Below are positions 23,101 through 41,752 of a stretch of 64,000 bases of DNA, piece after piece. Origin of the DNA: Branchiostoma floridae (taxonomy: Eukaryota > Chordata > Leptocardii > Amphioxiformes > Branchiostomatidae). The DNA is taken from NCBI RefSeq assembly GCF_000003815.2, contig NC_049985.1, positions 10,005,726 to 10,069,725 on the forward strand, read 5' to 3'. The position numbers and the translations under genes were made by a program. How positions within the stretch are numbered: the first letter of the stretch is position 1; every line of letters begins with the position of its first letter. The notes beneath the pieces are model-generated. The model saw only the letters and a list, made by a program, of their open reading frames with translations, did no database searches and was not told the origin of the DNA.

Positions 23101-26100
23101 GAAGAAATACACTCCCTATACAGGCAGTGTGCAAAAATGGTTCAGAAAACAATCTGCCAGACGAGGACTAGAACACTGGTTGCTCTGATAACAGAACAAA
23201 GACACTCACGGGTGGTCAGGGTTGGGTTTCCTGATGCTTTGATGGATGCCAAAAGCCAAGATGGACTGTGAAAAGGAAAAATGAGAACAGATATTGTAAA
23301 TGCAGAAACTTTCGCGGTGGTTTAATGTTTGTGGTTTTCGTGGCGGCCGCTTCACTGCAAATTTAAAACCGCCGCAAACATTTTTCCATACCAGTAAGAG
23401 ATTACAGTTCATAGTGCTTCCGCGAAATTAAAACCACAGCAAAAAGTCCACTTTCCCACTACCGGGAAATTAAATGCATTTACAGTATGTTATCAATTGG
23501 CATCAGGCTGCGAAATGCTTCTGTCATGTTGTAAAATAAACCATTAATATTATTTGCTCTACAGCTGTAGAGGAATAAGTTGATAAATTATGCTGTCTCA
23601 CAACTGAAAACTTGATAATCTTAGTAAAATCAATGATCAATGGAAGAACAATGAAATCTTATTTGTCACCACTATGCAATACAGGAATACATGCTATTTC
23701 TTGTAAAGCTGTTACAGGCAACACATTGTGTCATGAAACTTGTATAGCAAAGTGACAGCATTCACTTCCATTCTAGCTGAGGATATAAAACATGATTTAT
23801 ATGAAGTCATCCATGAAACTGTAGATAAAGTCCATCCATACCTGGTTGATGGTGTCAGCTAGCGAGTGGATCGCCTCAGAGAACATGCTGGCAGACCCAG
23901 TAAACACCCAGGCCACCAGTTTGAACACAAAGTTCAGCGTATTTCTATTGGAGAAATGTCAAAAGCTTATATTCAAAACATAAGAACAATTTGTTGTTTC
24001 AGTACAGTTCAGTTCAGATCATCCTCTTTTGGGAGGTGTTGTTTACTTATGTAAATATGCATTACAAAAGTAGTTATTGTTGTCCTTGTTTAACGACTAT
24101 TATTTCGCTAGACGTGGTCTTATCAAGTTAAAAAGTTAAAGTAGCCCTTGGTCCACACAATGCAATCACTACAGCAGGGGGCTAGTCCACTGGTAGTGGT
24201 GTGTGTTCAACTTCCATACTCTTTCCCGAATGCTGAGTGCTAAGCAGAGAAAGCAGCATGTACCATTTTTTAAAAAAGTCTTTGGTATGACTCGGCCGGG
24301 GATCGAACTCACGACCTACCAAATGCAAGGCGAACACTCTACCCACTAGGCCATTGCACCGGTTATTGCACGTGGCCTTATTAGGTGCTGACAAAATAAA
24401 ATTTATTTATTTATTTCTGAAGAAGGTTTTACTGAAGTCAAGTGACCAGTCAATGGACAGTGGACAGAAAGCTACGATAGACAGGATTCTTTGCTATTAA
24501 GAAAATAACCTAAGACAGCTCTGAAAAGTGGGGACAATATGCAAGTTTAACTGTGTTGTACTCACATGCCAATGGCCATCATAACCACACGTCCAGACCC
24601 ACTGAACAAGCTGTAGACAGGTTCCTGGCAAGAGGAAAAAAATAAAATAGACTTCGTTGATTCCCTCACAATAGCATATTAAAGTGGCTTTAACAGAGGT
24701 GAAATGTTGGGAGAGTACAACTGCTTCATTCAGTGCATGTATAGTAGATAAGAACATTACATTGTACCTCCAAGTATGACCTATCCTGAGGCTTGCCAGA
24801 GCCAAAGATGAAGGGAGGTTCCACCCCGCCCTCTCCAAAAAACTTTCTGTACTCCTTCAGCGCCTTCTTATATCTGAACGTGTCTGGAAGGAGGGAAACA
24901 GGGCAAGAACAAGTTATGTCATGTTCCATATTCTTAAGTGTACTAGTAATGTTATGTTTATGTTCCAATCATTTCATTTATTCATTGAAATTCAGTTGTA
25001 AAATTGTGTTACTGCATAGCTTTTCATTCAGAGTTTTTGTCAAATTAAGGAACTCTCTATCTTACAGTGACTTACACTGTTTCTGTGCATCTGAATTCTT
25101 TTCTCTTTTCTGCATCTCTCTCTGCAGGGCGGCCATGCTTCCCCACACCTCAATGGCTCTGTGGAGTGATAGGACATTCATACATTACACTCTGTGGAAT
25201 GGTGAGACATACAGATTCACTGCGAATGCATTTGCATTTGTGAACAATACATGGTAACAAATCATAACACAAGAATAGGTTAATCTTAGCAGTTACAATA
25301 TTTTTTTAAATTCACAGTCTATAGCAAAAATCCAAAAGAATGAAAGCACCTCTAATCTTCTGAGACCTACAATATCAAAGTTCTAAATGTCAACCAACTT
25401 TTGTTCCACATCAGCCCGTAGGTACACCATGAGTGGAGGAGAGTTGGGGTCGGAGTACGGGCTGCGGCGAGCAGTTTTCCTCAGACCTTCCAGATCACTG
25501 CAGGGACAGATGGGTACAACAAGCTCAGGGACAGAGAATCAATCATTGGTCAATGAGACGGTTTTCAGAAAACACACATTGCTGTCCAAAGGTGAATTCT
25601 ACTAACTGGTGCATACATGTATCATCTTTGGTTTCAATTACATCAAGACATTCTGTATCTATGTCAGTATAGCTGTACTGGCTATACCACTCCTTTTGTG
25701 CAACACACCAGCTTTGTAGGCAGCTGGTTAAATTACACCGAAGGACCCGTTACACCAAGGAGGTTAAAAAAAGAGTGATTTTTAACCTCCTTGGTTACAC
25801 CTTACCTTTAAATTTAGATTTTGAAAACCTAGCTGCAAGCATTGTTTATAGCTATCAAATGCTGATGCTCCTAGTGTACTTGGTGACAACAAGTTCCACT
25901 CAACAAAAGTTCTAGGGAAAAACATATTTGTGATTGAATTATTGGATTAAAAGAATTACTAACAAGTACATTACGATAGATTAGTAATTCCTTGATTGCT
26001 GAGATGTACTACTAGTTTCTTCAGGCAATGAATGAACACAGCAGAACAACAAACCTTGGTTTGAGGAGAAACTCGCTCATGGCCCGTACTGCGGTGATGG

Positions 26101-28369
26101 TGTTGTTATCTGTATAGGCTTTACTGTAGTCTATTCTCTTCCTGGGTTTGGGCTTTACTGTAAAACATAGAAACATATACAAGGTGAGTAGGGCTTGAAA
26201 AACTTTTATGCACCCAAAGGTAGAGCTGTGCACTGTTTACTTAGTGCACCCTTGCACCTGGGTATTTATTTGTATAGGGTTACATATACTTACGTAAAGG
26301 TACTATTGTACACTACTGTTCATGATCAGCAAATTCTTGAATTTCATATTCAATTCTAGAAGACAGGCAGAGTTCTTCTTTATTAGGTTTTAATGACATT
26401 TTACGTTGTACTTCAATTTAAGTTGGAAAGTCAAAACTTTGCCAGGCAGTAAAAAAAATTAATCTCAAGCCCTGGTAAGAAAGCTGTGCAGCAAACAATT
26501 CATTCATTTAAAAAAAAAAGAATTTTGAGTACTGGCAATACTTGACTGCTTGGCTACAAAATCAGTTCAGTTCAACCCACTGCAATACTGAGACAGAATA
26601 TTTCATTTCTCACCTCTGTAAATGGTCTTGACTAGTTTGTCTTTACTTGAAGATACTGTGGGATGATGAAGTAAGAGTTGTCATCTGATGAACAAGCATA
26701 TGATAACAAAAAGACAACAAAACTAGATTAAGACAATTTGAAATACCTATTATATAGTAAGCAAGTAACAATTGTCCATTAGTGATACTTTTGCTGCATT
26801 CCAGTATACAGTACCAATACAGTACCCCAAAAATAGGTACTGGTCAAAATACCTTATAAGCAATGAAAACTGTTACCTGAATAGACTTGTATTCAAGTGT
26901 ACAATGCATAACTTGCTGGCTTTGTTTCTAAAAATGTGTCAAAAGCATGAAAAGCACTGGAGAAATATGAAACATTGTATGGGTTTTGAAATAAGAAAAA
27001 TCTTTGATTTTGGAACTTACCTGAAAATAACTGAATATTTTCTTAACTCTTTGTTTCTGTCTTCTTTGAAGACCACAAGTTACTTTGTAAAAAAAAAGGT
27101 TAGGGACTGGTACATGCCTGTACCTACTCCTCAGTACCTGATGATATGTTTAGGTAAACAAGACTGATTAATACCTTTCTTGTTGTCTCCTCCAGGGGCA
27201 GCAGTTTTGCCTGTCTCTTTAGGTGTTTCAGTTTTCCCACTGTCAGAGGAACACAGGTGACGAACAGCAAAGTACTGGGGTGGTGTGTGTCCAGTCTGCA
27301 GGACCTTGTTGCTGAAATGATGTAAAAAAATGCTCAACTATGATGTCTTTTTGTGAGCTGGAAAAACTCAGTATTTCAAGAAACAACAATTATAACTTCC
27401 AGGGCTTTCAAAATCGGAATTGATTGTTTGATTGAAAAGCAATTCTTTGCTGGGACAATATACAGCCTGGGTTTAAGTATGAAAAGCTGTTCAATAAGAA
27501 ATAACCAGATACCATTGCATGCCTGCAAAGTTGGTGCGCTACACCTAACATAGGTCAATAACATTTGGATTAAACAAGAAATCAAATATCTCATACTTCC
27601 ATGAAAAACTTCTGTGAATTTCTTGTTTCTTTCCTAATGATCTATTTCTCACTGATCCTGCCCATGCATTTTTCCCCGGGCAGACCAGACGGACAAACCG
27701 AACCAGAAATAATTGTACATGGACATGATTATGCAGGTAAAACAGGTAATAAGATTTAAATCGATATAAGAGGAATACAGTAAGTTGTATACATACTTGG
27801 TAATACAGGTAAGCCCAGACACCAGAACTGGCTGGCAGAAACAGTAAGTTCTACAGACACCTGTTACAGTGAAACAATGAGATATTAGACATGAGGAGAC
27901 AAAGGAAATCTAAGAAATCAAAATGATTTGCAATACAGATAGAGAAATACACAAGCTAAATACACACCCCAAATGGTAATGAAAAATCAGTTCAATCTGT
28001 GAATAATCCCTTTCACAGAGATCAGGAAGCATGTGCAGCGACAGGAATTCTACTAGGTAATTAATAAACTAAAATCAAAATAATAACATGTCAAAGGGCC
28101 CTGAAAAAGAAAACAAACCCCATCTGGATGTTGTCATGCAAATCAAAACAATGGTTGAGACAAGGACTGTTTTTGTTTTTGGGATTTTACTTTTGACATA
28201 CTAGTATTACCTAGTATTCACATGCGTTTTGATCTCTTTTGATCTGTTACAGCCCTACTCTACTGTACCCCATCTCACCTGTGTGGCACTGCCTGTGTGC
28301 ACATGTGGCCTGTGACATCACCTCCTGACGGAGGTACGCCACTCCTCGTAACAACCGCAACATTCTCAT
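19579..28369 (-). CDS. SLC30A9: Zinc transporter 9 (ZnT9), mitochondrial zinc exporter, complete
   Basis: Nineteen exons: 28369-28279, 27860-27797, 27311-27175, 26655-26614, 26157-26055, 25497-25399, 25158-25076, 24883-24768, 24624-24566, 23944-23842, 23265-23210, 22798-22663, 22347-22308, 22006-21935, 21684-21577, 21205-21040, 20725-20596, 20045-19932 and 19623-19579. They join in frame to 1764 nt, 587 residues (human about 568). Residues 1-50 are basic and fit a mitochondrial presequence. The middle carries the ZnT9-specific DYSKAY...AVRAMSEFLLKP block. The cation-diffusion-facilitator membrane domain follows: SASMFSEAIHSLADT with the metal-binding HxxxD near residue 290, then GFSNMRYVSSLVSGVGIF, DPQPMESFFW, LLEDAAAVLG and AFLIYTNAEALIGRSI. 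The tail RFKAEVDFDGREVTRSYL and HGENIIDILGAEVDRLE is cytoplasm/matrix-type. The family exports Zn2+ from mitochondria. The final 15-codon exon ends KKNPEVKHVDLEIL. Head-to-head with L3MBTL2. Confidence 0.95.
19736..19788. repeat. Short palindromic element
   Basis: Inverted arms actcaagcaactggat (19736-19751) and atccagttgcttgagt (19773-19788) flank a partly palindromic centre (gattttcatatccaaaat). It lies in the last intron of SLC30A9. A related end, aaaatcatatccagttac, is at 60866-60885. Confidence 0.75.
20091..20164. repeat. (GA)n microsatellite
   Basis: About 70 bp of gagagagg/gagaga repeats in a SLC30A9 intron. Confidence 0.95.
20741..20880 (+). mobile_element. SINE 3' fragment
   Basis: Contains a tRNA B-box-like string (tgggttcaaatccc) followed by cagtgccccagggaaagg and a pyrimidine-rich ctcactgaactcaag tail. 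A diverged relative of the tail lies at 21262-21345. The fragment is inside an SLC30A9 intron and partly abuts exon 17. Confidence 0.5.
21262..21400 (+). mobile_element. SINE tail fragment
   Basis: The block ttgtgcccttggaaaacttc, then ctccctcaactctgaataaa, matches the tail of the fragment at 20741 in order and spacing. The tRNA-like head is missing. Confidence 0.45.
23292..23487 (-). mobile_element. MITE, tactgtaaatgca family, reverse orientation
   Basis: About 196 bp with imperfect ends tattgtaaatgca and tgcatttacagta. The interior (gtggcggccgcttcactg, catttttccata, aaagtccactttcccactac) is the reverse complement of the element at 28464-28675. It sits directly downstream of SLC30A9 exon 23265-23210 on the plus map, within intron 10. 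Confidence 0.8.
24125..24362 (-). mobile_element. tRNA-derived SINE
   Basis: On the minus strand the head reads ccggtgcaatggcctagtgg, with an A box (tggcctagtgg, 24353-24343) and a B box (gagttcgatcc, 24310-24300) at tRNA spacing. Then comes a body with a poly-T/A stretch and gctgagtgctaagcag-type sequence reversed, running to about 24125. It lies in a SLC30A9 intron in the same direction as the gene. The tRNA part lacks a clean cloverleaf, so it is a SINE and not a functional tRNA gene. Confidence 0.75.
25756..25793. mobile_element. Very short inverted-repeat insertion with target duplication
   Basis: A 38-bp palindrome: caaggaggttaaaaa, a short spacer, and ttttaacctccttg. It is flanked by direct copies of gttacac (25749-25755 and 25794-25800), or gttacacc if eight bases are counted. 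Related ggaggtta ends occur at about 4804, 6218, 7646 and 28844. Confidence 0.75.
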
Positions 28370-28463
28370 TGTCTGGCCTCACGCTACACACTGCTCACTG
28401 CTGGTCCAAATGTATTCCTTGCTCTACAAGGTGAAAGATAAAAACTGTTAGAAAAACAACATA

Positions 28464-28675
28464 TACTGTAAATGCATTTAGGTTTGCGGGGATTTGATTT
28501 CGCGGTAGCGGGAAAATGGACTTTTCGCGATGGTTTTAATTTCGAGGTAGCACCATGCACTGTAGTCTTTTACTGTTATGGAAAAATGTTCGCAGTGGTT
28601 TTAAATTCGCGGTGAAGCGGCCGCCGTGAAAACTGCAAATATTAATCCACCGCGAACATTTTTGCATTTACAGTA
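28464..28675 (+). mobile_element. MITE, tactgtaaatgca family
   Basis: A 212-bp element with perfect terminal inverted repeats tactgtaaatgca and tgcatttacagta. The interior contains tttcgcggtagcgggaaaat, gttatggaaaaatgttcgc and gaagcggccgccgtg. The flank suggests a TA-type insertion. Placed about 95 bp upstream of the SLC30A9 start codon. Confidence 0.85.
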
Positions 28676-28841
28676 GTTATTGATAGCTCCAGTCCTGTCT
28701 GAGGCACAAGAGTGCTACCCATGCTTTGCACAATGAAGCCGCATCACACTGACACAAACACCAGTTTGAAATACTAGTAGCATCATGTGTGACCTCAGTT
28801 GATGATGATTTAATTCTACAAATATTTATTTTGTATAATCG

Positions 28842-28882
28842 AGGAGGTTAAAAATCTATTTTTCATTTATATCCAACCTCTC
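28842..28882. repeat. Degraded ggaggtta inverted repeat
   Basis: gaggaggttaaaaat and, after a short spacer, atccaacctctctgg form an imperfect palindrome matching the ends of the 25756 element. Confidence 0.45.
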
Positions 28883-29580
28883 TGGTATATTGTTTGTCAA
28901 GTCATGTTTTATGAATTTTCCGATTACTGAACGATGTAGAAAATAGAATAACTTGATTATGTTTTCAGATTGTGCCAGGACAATATCACTTGGTTGTTGA
29001 TCATTTCTTACTTCAGGGTAGCCTCTCAAATTATAAATATTAGCAAGATCATAACTCATCATTTTAATTCCCATGATGAACTCATGAAGATATTTTCTAG
29101 GACCTTAATATTTCGACATATTTGCAACTGCTTTTTGCACGATATCATTGATATTTCCCATTGAAACTTTGCATATGCTTCCATCCATGTTATGTCTCTA
29201 ATCGACGTGACCACTTGTCAAAGGAACATCAGAAACTCACCAGTTTTTCTCATGTTTTGGTCAAAATATAATTTCCGATCTCCAGGGCGCCGCCATCTTG
29301 GCCGCTTGCGAGATACTACGAGAAGTCGCGAGAGTTCTTCGAAGCCCAGCCCCCGGAGATAAGTAGAGCTGTGATTGGTTACTTAAATTAAATTTTTGTA
29401 AACATTCCAAAATCAACCAATCAGAGACCTCTAAACAAAACATGAAACCATCAGTGCGCGTGTGCAGAGGCTTTATGCAGATTATGTTGATAGCCACAGT
29501 CGGCAATGGAGAAAATTCAGCCAAGTTGTGATAGAATTTGCCACAAATAACTGTACAGTAGGAGGGAGAATTAGGCTAAA

Positions 29581-38298
<8,718 letters not shown>

Positions 38299-41200
38299 CC
38301 TCCGAAGATGACATATGTTACCCAACAGTTTGTTCTATGGACTTTTGAAGTTTGCATTCTGTTAGAAGGATATAAGCTGTTACATTTTGTTAGTGTTTTA
38401 GGATATAGCCCATTCAGTTTGAAGGTACTCCATATTGGTTGCAGGTTTGCTGATGTTAGGACAGGTTGAAAGTGAAGTAGTTAGAGAAAAGATAAAATGG
38501 CCAACATTGTGATTCTTTATTGGAGCTGTATTATATCAAGGTTCTGAGTTGTTGTCAGCACTATAATAATACTAGTATGTTGTTGAGCATACCTGTATAC
38601 AGGAGAACACTTTAAAACGTTTCAGCCAAGATATTAATCTTTTATTTTTAGTCCTTAGAGTCTAGATAGTGTGACTGAGAAACTAAAATTTATTAAGTAA
38701 TCTTTAGAGTGCTAACACACAATGTTTTGATAGATAGCTAGAAGTTCTTAGTTGTGTTTTACCAATATTACATGAACAGTTCATCCACTGTAGTTTTCAT
38801 TTAAAGAAAGAGCTGAATTAAACACACTGTGAAGTTCCGTGTACATGTTTGGAGAAGTTCCACACTGTTTTGTACATAGGGTGTAAAAAGTGTTGAGACC
38901 TGAGAACATTCGTTCCAGGCTGTTCATATAGGTGCTGTACAGACAAAAGCTTTTGTTCTTGCATTTCCAAGACATCAGTGTAAACTCCAATAAGGAAAAG
39001 AATACAAATATCACAGATGTGTTTCTTTGCGAGAACCTGTAAAGATTTTGTTATTGCATTTCCAAGACATTACTAGTGTAACACATAGGAAAACAATAAG
39101 GAAAACAATACAAATCTCACAGATATATTTCTTTGTAAGAACCTGTACCAGCTGTAAAAATAAGTCAAAGTTTTTGTTTGCAAATATTATCATAACACTT
39201 TTTGGTAACAGTAAGTAAAACCTACAACATATTTCATAAAGAATACCTAAACCAATCGAAAAGATGTAGAGAAAGTCTTGATCAGTTGAGGATGAGTTCA
39301 GATTTATACAAGCATGTTAAAAGACCACAGTTGAAAGCTTTCTGCCAATGTCTGTGTGTGAGTTGTTGATAATGTACTGTGTGGATGTAGAGTCAAACCA
39401 CTGATTAGTGTCTGAACAAGTTTGCTTACAGCAAGTGTAAAGAATACATTCCCTTTTCAAGCCATGTTTGCTGTTGTGTAATGTGTCTCAGCTAAAACAT
39501 TGTTACATTATGGAAGAATCTTTCTATTGTTTACATGATACAGTAACCATGTCACATGGATGTTGTGTAGGATTTGATGTCTCCAATTTGCAAAAAATCA
39601 TAAGCCAAGAAATCATAGTCCTGTGGATTGGACCCGAAGTGAGAGATTTGAAAATTTTGTGTATGCACAAGGTTGGTTTTATGAATATCTTAGCATTACT
39701 TTTAAGTTAAACCAAATGTCCATGGCAACGTGAAAGTCACATTTGTTTGTTCCGACAAGTAGAAGGGCTGTACCTTTTATGTTAGGAACCTGGAAACCTA
39801 CATGCACCTTAAAAATTTGCTGGTAATGCCAAGCTACGTGAAGTGGCAGCTTTTGCATTCAACATGACTTGTATTTTGCACTTCTTTTTGCCCCTGTATT
39901 CTTGCAATATCCTTCTTCATACATCAAACTGTCCCTAACATATTTGCCAATCCAGCAGCCATGTACAATTTGTTCACGCAACTTTCTGGTTGTTCTTTTA
40001 TGTTGGAAACATCATCTAAGTTTAAGATTAGAAACTATGCATTATTTTTAGGAAGCTTAGGGGGCAAATCGTTGCTATATTCCTTTTGACATGTTGGTAT
40101 CAATAGAGTGAACATACCGGTACTTCTAGGTATACTGTTCATGTACTGAAAACAGCATAAGTATGGGGTGTTACCAAGTTATCCCAAGTTCAGAGATAAA
40201 GGACTTTATCTGTTTTAAGACTTGATACTGAGTATCACATCATGTCAGCTTCCTGTTGTCATAGTTTTGATAATCTTTATAAATAAACATAGGAGAGATT
40301 GGAACACTTTGGGGTTGATGTAGTGGTTAATACGATTGCAGGACCAACGAAATAACATACACACTCAGTCACTGTTTCAGCTCACTCAAAATCTTCTTAT
40401 CAAGTTGACTTATATATGGAACTGTGAACATATCGAAACATATACACGGAATCTGACCATACACAACTTACTTTAAATCTTGAAAGTTGCCTACGTAAAT
40501 AGTTTATTCTTTGGTTTTCCTTTCCATATGCGTTTGTTGCAGGTTTTGGGATGTATGTGCTAGCAAAGCTTTATTATTTCGATGCCTCACACTTACCAAG
40601 CAACAGTACAGACCATCAATAGTGACCAGTTATTTGTTGCTGGAAATTTGAACCTCTAACCTGTGTCTGACATTAACACTGAATGACACATACAATGTCA
40701 TGGTCAAGTCCATGTCTCCATGTATTTTCATTTTCATTACATCTCTCTTGGAACTATACACTGTACAAGTCTTTTACATACATGTATTTAATACACAACT
40801 ACAAAAATATGCATTAGAGAAATCATGAAAGGAAATTAATATTTCATTTAATCTTCCATACATTTAGTAGCATATCAACAATTTGACATTTCTGAACAGC
40901 TATGAATGATAGAAGTGTTATAATAGTCATGTAATTGCTTAGAGTTTGAATATGACAACAGGACTCTAATACTCTATACATGTATGTGAAGCGCAATGGC
41001 TGAAGATACAGTAAAATGAACAGAACAGTAAAATGAGCAGAATATGGATAAGAATAGAAACTACATACATAGATTAAACTTCGATCATTTGTAAGTCTGA
41101 TTTCAACAGTTAAGTAATACTGTGGTTCAAGTCACAACATATTACATAGTCAAGAAACAGATCAAGATCATGTACTTCTCTCTTTAATAAAACAAGGTAT

Positions 41201-41752
41201 CTTCTGTTTGTGAAACGTTAGATGCTTCAATATGGTTTTCATATGATAAATATAGTCAAATGATTTTTAATACTAGTTGATCCCATGACGTAAACCGCAA
41301 TGCGCAAGAGCAGCTTTCATAAAACAAGTAGAATGGTATGACTATGAACTACTATGAAGTCATGGTAGTAGCATACTCAATATCATGGTTGGATCCAACA
41401 GACATAAATGGGGTCACAATTTCTATTTGCAAGTGAGAAAATAATAATTTAAGCTAAAATAATATTTAGCAACTGACAAGAAAATTGAGAAGTCAAGCAA
41501 AGTAATTCAATTTTCATTCTGTTAAAGTGATCCTTATCTGCTTTGAGTAGCTCCAGCAACATTGTAAAGATTAAAAAGACTCGGTCATCTTTCATAGAAC
41601 CCAAACTAATCATATCAGCACTATCTTCTGACTTAATCAACATTTCTATAAGCAGCTAAATTTCCTGAACTAAACACATTCTTTTCTGATTGGGAAAATC
41701 TTGTAAGCTGTAAGCTACGCTTTCCTAAAAAACTTAACATGATCCACCAACG
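38299..41752. other. 3' flank between convergent L3MBTL2 and JADE
   Basis: About 3.45 kb without a supported gene; it must hold both 3' UTRs. A plus-strand AATAAA is at 40282-40287, and a minus-strand AATAAA (plus ttatt following gct) is near 40571. Both are candidates only. A ~100-bp direct duplication sits at 38940-39150. Open frames on either strand (for example 39468-39710 and 41449-41643) show no family resemblance. Confidence 0.6.
38940..39150. repeat. ~100-bp direct duplication in the L3MBTL2 3' flank
   Basis: Two copies of tgcatttccaagacat (about 38960 and 39056), followed by aataaggaaaa, acaaat(a/c)tcacagat, tttctttg and gagaacctgta or agaacctgta. The second copy carries small insertions. 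Confidence 0.8.

Larger units (their letters stand above)
28370..29580. promoter_or_regulatory. Putative bidirectional promoter between SLC30A9 and L3MBTL2
   Basis: The two start codons diverge across about 1.2 kb. The proximal part (29280-29580) has CpG-containing sequence, a YY1-type gccgccatcttgg (29289-29301), a tcgcgaga string near 29327 and two CCAAT boxes (attgg 29374-29378, ccaat 29417-29421). There is no TATA box. Start sites are not known; untranslated exons may lie here. The SLC30A9-proximal half is occupied by a MITE (28464-28675). Confidence 0.55.

Noticed and set aside
24281-24362. Possible tRNA gene
   Set aside because: A and B boxes are present, but a clean cloverleaf and anticodon arm cannot be drawn, and a SINE body follows.
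24793-25257. 154-codon plus-strand frame
   Set aside because: Antisense to SLC30A9 exons 7 and 8; no family resemblance.
26772-27167. 131-codon plus-strand frame inside SLC30A9
   Set aside because: AT-rich intronic sequence, antisense, no domain.
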